From Promethearchaeia archaeon (GTDB lineage: Archaea > Asgardarchaeota > Lokiarchaeia > Sigyniarchaeales > SOKP01): DNA of 64,000 nucleotides. Both the position numbers and the translations under genes were made by a program. Below, in pieces: positions 17,500 to 26,063 of the stretch (position 1 is the stretch's first letter; each line of letters begins with the position of its first letter). The notes below the pieces were generated by a model, which did no database searches, had not been told where the DNA came from, and saw only the letters and a list, made by a program, of their open reading frames with translations. The DNA is taken from contig JAHQWH010000189.1 of assembly GCA_029856105.1 (NCBI GenBank), positions 54,263 through 118,262 of the forward strand, in the 5' to 3' direction.

Positions 17500-18453
17500 T
17501 TACCATTTTAATTCTGCTACAATTTTCTTTAAGGCATCAATTAATGGATTTAAAAGTTTTTTATCATAAAGGTTCGGAGAACTTACGCCTCTTTGGGCTT
17601 TCCAACCCATTTGTGTTCCCCCTCCCATTTCTCTTTTTCCATATTTTAGAATATTGCTTAGGTCTCGCATCCACCAATAAAATCTTAACCATTTTTTATT
17701 TGGATTATCTTTAGAATGAATAACTGCCAAAGCTTTCCATTCTCCCATTAACCACTTTACTGTAATACCGCTTACAGGTAAATAATAATTAATAGGAAAA
17801 TTAGTTTGAAAACTTAAATCGAGATCTTTAGAAATTATATTAAAGATTGGCTGGTTAAACCCTTCTAATATGACAATTTCTCCACAATGTTGACATTCAT
17901 AATGAGATTTCATTTTTTTCATTTTTTTTTGACATTTTGGGCATGTCCTGTTTTCAATAATTCTATATTTAATAATGTCTAAGTTTTTTTCTTTTTCTAA
18001 GGTTTCTTTTGTTTTAGGTTCTCGCTTTCCGTACTTTCCTTTCCAAGTCCATATCTCGTCGAAAGAGTCATCAATTTTTTCTAATGCGGAAATAAAGTTT
18101 TTCAGAACATCCTTATCATAAATTTTAAACATCCCCGCATGTTGATAACTTTTCCACCAAGAAAGTCTTACGTATTTCTCATTCTTTAAGTAAGCACTAT
18201 GACAAATCAAGACGGCGAATAAACGAGTATCACCCTTATTTATCACAATCCCTTTTTCTGCTATTTCATATTGTTTGTTTAAACTTACATTTTTATGAAA
18301 CCACTCTCCATCTAGAAAAGTTCCTATAGGGGATTCTTCTTTTATTTTTTCTACATCTATACTTTTTTCCTTAATGATTTTCTTACATTGTGGGCATTGA
18401 AAAATTCCCGTAATTAAGGGTTCCATTTCAACATTGCATGCAGAACATTTCAT
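17500..18453 (-). CDS. Tandem-duplicated zinc-ribbon protein of the 8-gene operon
   Basis: The protein is an internal duplication. Each half has a CxxC...CxxC zinc ribbon (C3, C6, C18, C21; then 'CPKCQ...CQHCG' near 170-190). Each ribbon is followed by a beta-rich domain that ends in a 'WW' strand and a 'YDK-x-L-x-x-x-I-x-A-L-x-K-I' helix ('FKIYDKDVLKNFISALEKI' against 'NLYDKKLLNPLIDALKKI'). No enzyme motif is seen. Two copies of a ribbon plus beta domain suggest binding to nucleic acid or to a repeated protein partner. It starts 2 nt after the first gene's stop, so the two are coupled. Confidence 0.65.
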   Translation of the reverse strand: MKCSACNVEMEPLITGIFQCPQCKKIIKEKSIDVEKIKEESPIGTFLDGEWFHKNVSLNKQYEIAEKGIVINKGDTRLFAVLICHSAYLKNEKYVRLSWWKSYQHAGMFKIYDKDVLKNFISALEKIDDSFDEIWTWKGKYGKREPKTKETLEKEKNLDIIKYRIIENRTCPKCQKKMKKMKSHYECQHCGEIVILEGFNQPIFNIISKDLDLSFQTNFPINYYLPVSGITVKWLMGEWKALAVIHSKDNPNKKWLRFYWWMRDLSNILKYGKREMGGGTQMGWKAQRGVSSPNLYDKKLLNPLIDALKKIVAELKW

Positions 18454-18455
18454 AT

Positions 18456-19556
18456 TTAGTCATCATTACTGGTTATAATATATCTTTCGTAATCTAAATT
18501 TAATAATTTTAATTCTTTCTTTGTAAATCTTGTAATCTTACTATTAATTTTTACCACATCTTCTCTAAGATCAATTAAAGCATTTTGAATATTATTTACA
18601 ATATTTTCTTCGTTAAAAGAAACTTTCTCGATGAATTCAAGATAATTGTACTTTTTTCCTTTTCCTGAATAATATAATTTAATTTCTGATAATTCAGTTT
18701 CAATTTGTTTCAATTGATATCTATATTTTAATAAAGATAATAAATTAGAATTCCAATTTTTAAAGATTGGATTTTCTTTATCAATTCCATCGTAATTAAA
18801 TTTCTCTGGAAGCTCTACTTTTTCATCTTTAAGAAATTGGATAATATCTTTATTTTCTTCAATAGCTTTATTTATTTTTCTAAAAACGATTTTATTTTTC
18901 AATTTAGGCTCAAAAATTTCAATAAATTCATCAATTTTGTCCTTAATCTCCAAAAATCTTTGGTAAAACCCTTCGACTGTAATCTCAATTTTAATAGCTT
19001 GAAAAATATTTCCATACTGGTCTAAAATATAATAAAGATCATCTGATATTTTAAAATCATGATCACCTATTTCAAAAACAAATGGGTGGATAATGTTACC
19101 TTTTTCGCATCTAACTCCTTTTAATTTATTTAAAGCCAGATTAAAATTCCGCTTGGTTAGAAACTTAAATTTTTTATTTATTAGTAAAAATAGTGTATGA
19201 TCTGGTACTGAAATTGTATTATTTTCTATCGTTACTGTCTCTTCTCCTAACCGGATTATAAAATCACCGTCTTTTTGTTCAAATTCTCTTATACTTCGTA
19301 TATTTTTAATTAAACCTAAATCAATCGCAATTTCAATAAATTCTTTACTCCAAAAGCTTATAATATTATCTTTATATATCTCATCTAATATTAGGACTCT
19401 CTCATATGATTTTATGAGTTCTTGATTACTAAAATCCTTGAATAAATCATTTCTGATGACATATAAAAACAAAATGATATATCTCATATCAATGTCGTCA
19501 AGAACTGTCTCTATCAAGTTCTTATCGTGATCCATCGACAAACCCGTATGTTCCAT
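18456..19556 (-). CDS. Unrecognised first gene of the 8-gene operon
   Basis: I do not recognise this 366-residue protein. The N-terminal third looks like a small alpha/beta or winged-helix domain. A beta-rich middle (about 95-175: 'GDFIIRLGEETVTIENNTISVPDH') is followed by a helical, charged C-terminal half likely to form a coiled coil. There is no catalytic signature. It heads the operon: about 190 nt of AT-rich sequence separates it from the divergent elf1 gene, so the operon promoter lies at about 19560-19650. Confidence 0.5.
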   Translation of the reverse strand: MEHTGLSMDHDKNLIETVLDDIDMRYIILFLYVIRNDLFKDFSNQELIKSYERVLILDEIYKDNIISFWSKEFIEIAIDLGLIKNIRSIREFEQKDGDFIIRLGEETVTIENNTISVPDHTLFLLINKKFKFLTKRNFNLALNKLKGVRCEKGNIIHPFVFEIGDHDFKISDDLYYILDQYGNIFQAIKIEITVEGFYQRFLEIKDKIDEFIEIFEPKLKNKIVFRKINKAIEENKDIIQFLKDEKVELPEKFNYDGIDKENPIFKNWNSNLLSLLKYRYQLKQIETELSEIKLYYSGKGKKYNYLEFIEKVSFNEENIVNNIQNALIDLREDVVKINSKITRFTKKELKLLNLDYERYIITSNDD

Positions 19557-19751
19557 GCCTAAAATCCACTTGCTATATTTAAAATGAATAATTTATATCA
19601 GTTAAAAAGAGTAATTAAATAAATTAAACATCCCTAAAAAATTTTTCGATTTCCGTCATTCTACGCATTGAAAAAGCTAAAATTTTTTAGTTTTAATCTC
19701 TTTTTACTTAATAATTAAGAAACTTAGTATTTATTAATCAGATGATTTTTT

Positions 19752-20365
19752 ATGGGAAGGAGAAAAAGAAAGCAACAATCTTATAAAAGAGTCAAAACAG
19801 TCCCCAAAATTTTTACTTGCCCAAACAGGTAATTATGGTTTTCCCATTTACCTTGGATTGTGGGGAAAAGGCAATAAAAGTAGAAAATTTACGAAAAAGT
19901 GTTATAGCTACAGTGAAATGTGGTCATTGTGGTTTAACAAAGGAAGTTCTGGTTAATTCCATATCAGAACCTGTTGATGCTTTTGGAGATTTTATTGATA
20001 TTCATTATGCTGATCAAGAACTTCAGAGATTAGAAAAACGCATTGAGAAATTAATAAAACAAAACGAATGGGGGGAACTTGCATTATCCTACTCAATTTT
20101 ATCGGATATTTGTAAACTTAAAGTTGTTCAAGCTTTAGAAGACGAAGATAAAGTAGATCTTGATGAGGTTAATAAATGGAAAATTAAAGTTGAAGAATAT
20201 AAAAGGCTTGAAAAAGATGCTCTACTTCAATTAGACACGCTTGAATTGGAAAAGGGTATTAGAACAGACGACGAATCTTTATTTTCAGAGCACGATGAGA
20301 GTGATATGAAAAAAGAAAAGAAAATTGAAGATATCTTTGACGATCCTGGTTTTCTTGAATTTTAA
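19752..20365 (+). CDS. elf1: Elf1-like transcription elongation factor, split by a 32-nt BHB intron
   Basis: Elf1 binds RNA polymerase and aids elongation. Exon 1 (19752-19826) encodes a basic N-terminus 'MGRRKRK...' ending 'FTCPN'. Exon 2 (19859-20365) resumes 'CGEKAIKV...VKCGHCG...EPVDAFGDFIDIHYAD', matching the Elf1 zinc ribbon and its conserved S-E-P-V-D-x-x-x-D-x-I-D motif. Unspliced, exon 1 hits TAA at 19830 in the middle of the first CxxC. Removing 19827-19858 gives the four-cysteine ribbon and a 193-residue protein with an extra charged helical C-terminal half. Naive annotation would start at TTG 19817 and lose the first two cysteines. The pairing is described under the intron entry. 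Confidence 0.85.
19827..19858 (+). other. Bulge-helix-bulge intron in elf1 mRNA (32 nt)
   Basis: The flanks and insert fold as a canonical archaeal BHB. The outer exon-exon helix pairs 19816-19820 with 19860-19864 (including G-U pairs) and extends through U-A pairs 19811-19814 with 19866-19869. The central helix is CCAA (19821-19824) with TTGG (19853-19856). The 5' bulge is 19825-19827 (ACA) and the 3' bulge is 19857-19859 (ATT). The inner helix is GGTAA (19828-19832) with TTACC (19848-19852), then ATGG with CCAT and a five-base loop. Cutting after the second base of each bulge, as the tRNA splicing endonuclease does, excises exactly 19827-19858 and restores frame. Splicing itself is predicted, not shown. 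Confidence 0.85.
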
Positions 20366-20379
20366 ATAAATTGATTTCT

Positions 20380-22119
20380 TTAATTAAGCACTTTGTGTTC
20401 AATTCTCTTTTTAACGGTAAGCGGAATATGTTTCCAAATCGGAAGTTTTAAGATTAAATTGAAAAAGCGAGTTCGATTCAATTTTTTTTTTAAAATAAAG
20501 TAACTCCAGTTGTAAAATGCTAATTTATTAAAGAGATTCATTAAGTTCACACCAAATAGATTATATCTTGAAGTTAGAAAACTTGCTAAATATGCACCTA
20601 ATCGCTTATTTCGTGGGATTGATTCAGGATATACTGATTCTGATAGAGGTCTATTGAAAATTTCATAAATTGAAAAAATGGGTATAAGATCATCTAAATA
20701 TTCATTTACAATTATATTATAATTTGAGTTCTCTAACGATAAAGCAGAAAGCTCATTTAATTTTTTTAAGGCAAGATTAAATTGTTGTTCCTTAAAATAA
20801 AGCCACATAGTTCCCATTGTATCTCTCAATTTCACTAACTCATCGATAATTTCCTTTTCTTTAAAAGAAAATGAGTTTTTTTTCTCGAAATGTGTTATAT
20901 AAAGTAAAAATATTGAATAAATAGAGGTATTATCAAATTCAGTTAAAATATTATTTTCCTTAGCCTTTTGGAGATCAATTTCATTATTTGATTTATTATG
21001 GATAGAATGAGTATATAATGGTATTGTCCATAACATTTTCAAAATTTTTTCCATCAGTCGAATATGGAGCGTATATTCTTCAATTTTTGAAAATTTTTGA
21101 GATCGCTTCAAACTAGGAACTGAAAAGGTTTTAGATTGATCGATTCTAAATTTAAATCTATTAATTCTCTTTAATTTATTAATCAATTCTTTTCTTTGTT
21201 TTTTATTTATTAAAATCTTTTCAATTAGCAACTTCTTTATTGATATTAACTTCTTTATGTAGATATAGAAATCTACATTGTATTTTTTTACAATATAATC
21301 GTGCGTTATTAAAGGAATGCTTATTGTTTGTTTTTGGGTTTTAGTCTCAATACTCATTGCATGGTCCCCTATAGTATATGAAAATGTAATTGTTTCAAGA
21401 GCTTCTTCTAAACGGGAATATACACCTAACTTTTTTGGATCGTGTGTGAAATAACCGTGCAAGAGAGTATCGATTCCTTTAAACATATTATTTTCATATT
21501 TTGAAATTATAACAGATTCAAATTCACCAGGATGATGCCTTTTAATGCCGTACCGTTTACCCACAAGAAAGATTGCTTGATTAGCTCTATGACATATGGT
21601 ATGAGACCACCTAAACAATGGTTCTAATATTTTTCCAATTGTTAATAAATATCCATAAAATTCTGGTCCAAAATAGATAGGGAATCCAAAACCTCGAGAT
21701 GTTGAAAATGTAAATTGGAAAACATTCCTTGTTTTCTCACCTTTTAGAAATCCGGGAAATTTATAGTGTAAAGCTAATCTGGGATAAAGTGCTCCCAAAC
21801 CCAAATTCATCCACATCTCAAATAGAATTATGCTGTCAGGAAATTTGAATGAATCTTTTTTGATTAAGAAATCATCTCTCGATGTGTTTAACGCAGTTGG
21901 AATAGCGTAGAGCCAATCTTTATTGCTTTCTAAAGGATTTAGGCGGTTTTTAAACTTTTTTACCAACAATCGTTTTTTCTGGTTTTGTACTATAGCTTTT
22001 TTATAATAATAGTTATTCAGAACTCTAAAAAGAGAAGGAATTTCTAGGATTTGTCTTTGAAGATCATGAACTACTTTTACTTTAATAACTCCTGAATTCT
22101 TATTTGAGGATTGCTGCAC
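20380..22119 (-). CDS. Unrecognised large protein
   Basis: I do not recognise this 579-residue protein. The first 250 residues look globular and aromatic-rich, with 'NLGLGALYPRLALHYKFPGF', 'STSRGFGFPIYFGPEFYGYL', a 'HTICHRANQ' and 'GIKRHHPGEFE' that could hold metal ligands, and 'HGYFTHDPKKLG'. The remainder is helical with basic stretches. No signal peptide or clear membrane helix is seen. It converges with elf1 at 14 nt. The gene stands alone on its strand, with 174 nt separating it from the next upstream gene. Confidence 0.5.
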   Translation of the reverse strand: MQQSSNKNSGVIKVKVVHDLQRQILEIPSLFRVLNNYYYKKAIVQNQKKRLLVKKFKNRLNPLESNKDWLYAIPTALNTSRDDFLIKKDSFKFPDSIILFEMWMNLGLGALYPRLALHYKFPGFLKGEKTRNVFQFTFSTSRGFGFPIYFGPEFYGYLLTIGKILEPLFRWSHTICHRANQAIFLVGKRYGIKRHHPGEFESVIISKYENNMFKGIDTLLHGYFTHDPKKLGVYSRLEEALETITFSYTIGDHAMSIETKTQKQTISIPLITHDYIVKKYNVDFYIYIKKLISIKKLLIEKILINKKQRKELINKLKRINRFKFRIDQSKTFSVPSLKRSQKFSKIEEYTLHIRLMEKILKMLWTIPLYTHSIHNKSNNEIDLQKAKENNILTEFDNTSIYSIFLLYITHFEKKNSFSFKEKEIIDELVKLRDTMGTMWLYFKEQQFNLALKKLNELSALSLENSNYNIIVNEYLDDLIPIFSIYEIFNRPLSESVYPESIPRNKRLGAYLASFLTSRYNLFGVNLMNLFNKLAFYNWSYFILKKKLNRTRFFNLILKLPIWKHIPLTVKKRIEHKVLN

Positions 22120-22293
22120 TGAATTAACCGAATTAAAAACAAATAATTTCTTACTTTGATATATTTGTTTATCAATTTTAATTTTAATTGATTTGAACTA
22201 TTCCTAAATTAAATTATTAAAAAGTGAAAATGAGTTGTTTTTCTAATCCCTATTTCCAAGTAAACTAAATGGATTTAAAGTTAAAATTGATTT

Positions 22294-22752
22294 TCATTGG
22301 GTGTTTCTTTTAGCGAATAAGGATTTTAACTCACCCATAATAGCCCCTCTTAAACTTACAGGGCTGGCTGGACGAGCTCCGCCAGGACCTCCGGGCGGTG
22401 GTGGACCTCCAGGTGGGCCTCCAGGTGGACCTCCAGGTGGACCTCCAGGTGGACCTCCAGGTGGGCCAGCTGGGGGCGGTGGGGCACTACTTGGGGCTGT
22501 AGGCGCAGCAATGACTGGAGCTGCCCCCGTACCTCTCGTTCTAAGTGCCGAAACATCATTATTTATAGAATTGATTCGCGATTCTAATGTTGACATTCTT
22601 TGACCAACAACCGCTAAAGATTGATCTACTAAATCTGGTATCCTTAGAATCATTGACATCATTTTTTCAACAATATCGCCAAACGTATTCAATTTTTCTT
22701 CAAGAGGGGCTTTTTTTGTTTCTTGCATGAAATTTGCGAATTCTTCGGCCAT
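22294..22752 (-). CDS. Coiled-coil plus polyproline (PPGG) repeat protein
   Basis: The 152-residue protein has three parts: an N-terminal helical segment (1-70) with a heptad-like 'LAVVGQRMSTLESRINSINNDVSALRTR'; a low-complexity centre of Ala/Pro followed by repeated Pro-Pro-Gly-Gly units (about 90-128); and a short conserved-looking basic helix at the end ('LRGAIMGELKSLFAKR'). Helix plus polyproline plus C-terminal basic amphipathic helix recalls eukaryotic actin-regulatory proteins (WASH/WAVE subunits, VASP), where polyproline binds profilin and a WH2-type helix binds actin. Asgard archaea have profilins and actins, so this is plausible but unproven. The repeat DNA is markedly GC-rich against the AT-rich background. 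Confidence 0.7.
   Translation of the reverse strand: MAEEFANFMQETKKAPLEEKLNTFGDIVEKMMSMILRIPDLVDQSLAVVGQRMSTLESRINSINNDVSALRTRGTGAAPVIAAPTAPSSAPPPPAGPPGGPPGGPPGGPPGGPPGGPPPPGGPGGARPASPVSLRGAIMGELKSLFAKRNTQ
22403..22462. repeat. Five 12-bp tandem repeats coding PPGG units
   Basis: Five consecutive copies of a 12-bp unit GGACCTCCAGGT (second copy with GGG for GGA) run without interruption inside the proline-rich gene on the minus strand. Each encodes one Pro-Pro-Gly-Gly block. Degenerate units flank them on both sides. The near identity implies recent expansion, and copy number may vary between strains. Confidence 0.9.
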
Positions 22753-22894
22753 TTTACTCTCTCTAGTTTTATTAATAACGAACTTTCTTGTTAATTTTCT
22801 ATTAATTATATATTTGAACTATTTAATAAATTTAAGCTCATACAAATTACAACTTAATTTAAAAAAAAATTATAAAAAAATATAAGGTATTTAC

Positions 22895-23518
22895 TTAACT
22901 AGTTTTATTGACGGCATTTTTTAAATTAACCCAGAGATCATCAACTTCATTCTTAACTTGTAAAAATTGATTAATTTTTTTTAATAATACATCCCTTGCG
23001 CGATCAAAATCTCTTTGGGAGTCGTTCAATTCAGCCTCTAATATGTTTATCTTTTCTCCTTCGATTAAATCGTTTTTCCTTTTTTCGACAGATAACGCTT
23101 TTTTAATAACAACGCTTCTTTTACTGGCTACATCGCCTAAGGCTGCAGCAAACTCATATTTTTTTTCAATTAAATATTCTTTTTTTACTGCGAGATCCTT
23201 TATTGAATCTATGTATTTTTTATTTACTTCGATATATTCGTCATTTTTATGGATGATTTCTTGAAAATATTTGACCTCCTCGTCTTTGATATTTGATCTT
23301 CTCTCTCTTACTAGAGTTTGCATTTGCTTTAATACATCTCTAAAAGTCCTATTAACCATATCTCGTGTAAGATTTACTTTTCTCAGGTTATCAGCGTATT
23401 TTTTTTGAGAATCGATTAATGTAGTCTGGGTTTTCGCTAATTTTTTTATTTGGCTTACTAGCGCCTTCTCCATGTTGGCAAGTTCTAGTTCGTCTTCATG
23501 CGTAATTATGGGGCTCAT
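22895..23518 (-). CDS. All-helical coiled-coil protein, BAR-like
   Basis: The 207-residue protein is entirely helical, with long amphipathic helices of Lys/Glu/Asp-rich heptads ('LVSQIKKLAKTQTTLIDSQKKYADNL', 'KNEVDDLWVNLKNAV' at the end). It has no cysteines and no low-complexity spacer. The size and arrangement of three long helices are reminiscent of BAR-type membrane-curvature proteins or of tail-fibre-like coiled coils. I cannot distinguish them without structure prediction. It lies just upstream of the polyproline protein on the same strand (142 nt), which hints at a shared cytoskeletal or membrane role. Confidence 0.55.
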   Translation of the reverse strand: MSPIITHEDELELANMEKALVSQIKKLAKTQTTLIDSQKKYADNLRKVNLTRDMVNRTFRDVLKQMQTLVRERRSNIKDEEVKYFQEIIHKNDEYIEVNKKYIDSIKDLAVKKEYLIEKKYEFAAALGDVASKRSVVIKKALSVEKRKNDLIEGEKINILEAELNDSQRDFDRARDVLLKKINQFLQVKNEVDDLWVNLKNAVNKTS

Positions 23519-23781
23519 AAATTTATAAATCTCCTATGTTTTGAAAAAAAATTTTTATTCTATAGTATAATATAAATCCTTCTGATAAATATATCTTTTT
23601 TGTGCATTATTGCTGATTCAAGTTATAAGTAATCATCCATATCTTTCTGATTATCTTGAGTGTTAAAAAATTTATTATAATCTATTTTCGGGATTATAGG
23701 CAATCTTTTTATTTGACAAGTGATCATATTTAGTAGTTATATACTGTTGTATATATTGTATAATTCCATAATATTTACTTA

Positions 23782-24825
23782 CTATCTATAAGGAAAAATG
23801 GCAGTAAGAATATTATTTTTATAATTTGCTTTTATCACTTTAGCCTTAATATATTTTCCTATCAATACTTCGGAGAAAACGAGTGGTTTTTTCAATAATA
23901 TTTTAATTCCCAGAGAATCGTTGATTTTCCCTATGCACTCGTTTTTCCATCTTCCCCCGGAAACGATTTTTACTTTAATAAGGTCATCCTTCTTAAATTC
24001 TAACATGGATGTTTTCGTTCTTTTATGAATACCAAAGTCTCTAGGCCCAAGTTTTAGTTTTATTTCGTACTTTTTTTCTAGTTTGGATAATTGTAAATAA
24101 AAATAACCCCATGATTTTGGTCGAATTTTTTTTAATTTTCTACCTGTTTTGTAAATTAAATATTTTTGGATGCCAATTTGAATTTGTTTCTCAGAATAAC
24201 CTTCGCTTCTTAAATTAATGATCAACTTAATAATATCTTCTATATCTTTGTCGTTCTCTCCTGGAAACCAAACGGGTGCAATTAAAACATTAATGTTAGA
24301 ATCCAAGAGGGAATAAATATTTTTTAAAAGGCTACCAACATCATATTTTGCACAATTGCATAAATAACAAGCAGTTTCCTCCTTTAGGCTATTTAAACTT
24401 ATGTTAATTCGCGTTAAGTTGCTCTTTTTCAATTTATCAATAATATTTTTCGATAGTAATAATCCATTGCTTTGCATTGAAATAGTTGTTACTCCTTCGA
24501 TATCAGAAAGATTTTTTACCAAATTAAAGAGTTCCCTATATAACAACATTTCACCGTAAGGTGCCAGATGAATCTCGATGTTATAATTTCCTTTCATTGT
24601 TATGGCTTCTTTAACTTTATCTATTAAATAATTTGAATCTATCACGAAATTAGTGTCGTAATCACCAGAACTTACGAAACAATACCTACAACGCAAGTTA
24701 CACTGTGTTAAGGGTTTAAGTTCAAGAATGTTGGTCCCTCTGTCAATTATTCCTAGAAAATCAACGCCTGCTAGTGGAATTTCCGAAGTTCTATCGACAT
24801 AATTTATGTTTTCATTCATAATCAA
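23782..24825 (-). CDS. Radical SAM protein with C-terminal TRAM-like domain
   Basis: The canonical radical SAM motif C42-x3-C46-x2-C49 ('CNLRCRYC') binds a 4Fe-4S cluster. 'HLAPYGEMLLYRE' takes the place of the GGE strand. Additional cysteines at 'CYLCNC' may carry a second site. The last about 65 residues ('DDLIKVKIVSGGRWKNECIGKIND' to the end) form a small beta domain like TRAM, which binds RNA, so RNA modification is possible. Its start lies 12 nt after the pelota stop, so the two are co-transcribed. Confidence 0.8.
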   Translation of the reverse strand: MIMNENINYVDRTSEIPLAGVDFLGIIDRGTNILELKPLTQCNLRCRYCFVSSGDYDTNFVIDSNYLIDKVKEAITMKGNYNIEIHLAPYGEMLLYRELFNLVKNLSDIEGVTTISMQSNGLLLSKNIIDKLKKSNLTRINISLNSLKEETACYLCNCAKYDVGSLLKNIYSLLDSNINVLIAPVWFPGENDKDIEDIIKLIINLRSEGYSEKQIQIGIQKYLIYKTGRKLKKIRPKSWGYFYLQLSKLEKKYEIKLKLGPRDFGIHKRTKTSMLEFKKDDLIKVKIVSGGRWKNECIGKINDSLGIKILLKKPLVFSEVLIGKYIKAKVIKANYKNNILTAIFPYR

Positions 24826-24837
24826 AATTTTTCTTAT

Positions 24838-25911
24838 TTACATTTTATACCTTAAAATAGCAATCAGAGATCCTAAATTAATAATCTGTTGTCCTGTCGG
24901 GTGTTCACTACTTAAAATATGAACTTTACCGCCAATTTTTTCGACACCATTAATGATACTTTCGATTTTTAATTTTTGTTCTTTTGATGCCCCTCTAATT
25001 AAAATATCGGCGCAAAATAATTCCTTTACAGCACCTTTTTCTGTGGCATTAGAAATCTCGTCAAAACCAATGGCAATAATATCTGAGTTTGTACTAAACA
25101 AATTTAATATTTCTTCAATTTTTTCGGTTTCTTGTAATATTTTTACATTTTTTTTTATAATTTTTAATTCTTTTGATTTTAAAGTCTCTAATATGGCACT
25201 TTCAGTTCCGGAGCTGGCTTGAATGCTATAGATTTTTGGTAGATATGTAGATTGTGTTTTTTCTTTAAGAAATTGATTGAAATGATCCTTTGTACTTCCA
25301 GGGCCACATATAAGGATTGTGTTTATTTTTATATTCTTTATATTTTCGTCGATAAGTTTAAGAATCTCACCATAAAATTCTTCGTACGCTTTATTTCTAT
25401 AAGATTGTTCATATCTTTTACCAGGAATATTTTTTTTTATAGTGGCTAATCTATTATGACTGAAATTTGTTATTATAGCTATAGTAGCTAAACCTGTCTC
25501 AATTGCAATTATTAACATTATAAAATCAGTTTCGAATTTGGACGATTCATTAAGACGTTTTATTTCGCTCTTTAACCATTTTTCTTTAATTATTGTTAGT
25601 TTTTGGTTAGGTTCAATATTAAAAGTGTGATATTTTCCAAAAGTGATAAAATCCTCCGGGCCTTCTAAGATAGTACCTTTTACTCTTAATCTATTTGAAA
25701 ATTCATGAAAAGCGACTGATTCAACTTTTAATTTCAAGTACATTGGTTTTCTTTCTCCTTTAGAACCTTCCTTTAAAACAATTTTTCTGTACGTTCGTGC
25801 TGAAATTTTATCGTTTTTAGCTATTATGTTATAGAGCGTCCATAGATCGTTTAAGTCCTCTGTTTTAACAGTAATTACTTCTTTCTTTTTATCTATTTCC
25901 AGAATTTTCAA
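24838..25911 (-). CDS. pelA: Pelota / Dom34 ribosome rescue factor
   Basis: Pelota, with an EF-Tu-family partner, recognises stalled ribosomes with an empty A site and works with ABCE1 to split them. The 357 residues fit the family. The N-terminal Sm-like domain contains 'DLWTLYNIIAKNDKISARTYRKI'. A central eRF1 domain 2 region lies around 125-255, with 'ILICGPGSTKDHFNQFL'. The C-terminal L7Ae-like domain has 'GAVKELFCADILIR' and 'VHILSSEHPTGQQIINLGSLIAILRY'. It is upstream of, and co-transcribed with, the radical SAM-TRAM gene. Confidence 0.97.
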   Translation of the reverse strand: MKILEIDKKKEVITVKTEDLNDLWTLYNIIAKNDKISARTYRKIVLKEGSKGERKPMYLKLKVESVAFHEFSNRLRVKGTILEGPEDFITFGKYHTFNIEPNQKLTIIKEKWLKSEIKRLNESSKFETDFIMLIIAIETGLATIAIITNFSHNRLATIKKNIPGKRYEQSYRNKAYEEFYGEILKLIDENIKNIKINTILICGPGSTKDHFNQFLKEKTQSTYLPKIYSIQASSGTESAILETLKSKELKIIKKNVKILQETEKIEEILNLFSTNSDIIAIGFDEISNATEKGAVKELFCADILIRGASKEQKLKIESIINGVEKIGGKVHILSSEHPTGQQIINLGSLIAILRYKM

Positions 25912-26063
25912 ATAGATTATCTAACTCCAAATTTTAAATTTATATAATTAATGTATATATAATTAAGTATAGCATAAATCAAAAGACTAACTGTCTAAGG
26001 TTCTAATATCTTGGATAAAATAAAGAAAAAAAATAATAAAATACAACAAAAACAAAAAATTTG

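Noticed and set aside
19817..20365. Elf1 beginning at TTG 19817 as an ordinary gene
   Set aside because: This start drops the basic N-terminus and half of the zinc ribbon, and leaves a perfect BHB unexplained. The spliced model restores every family feature.
22301..22603. GC-rich frame on the plus strand opposite the PPGG gene
   Set aside because: The 12-bp repeats are also open on the opposite strand. The minus-strand frame has a proper start, helical N-terminus and archaeal codon use.
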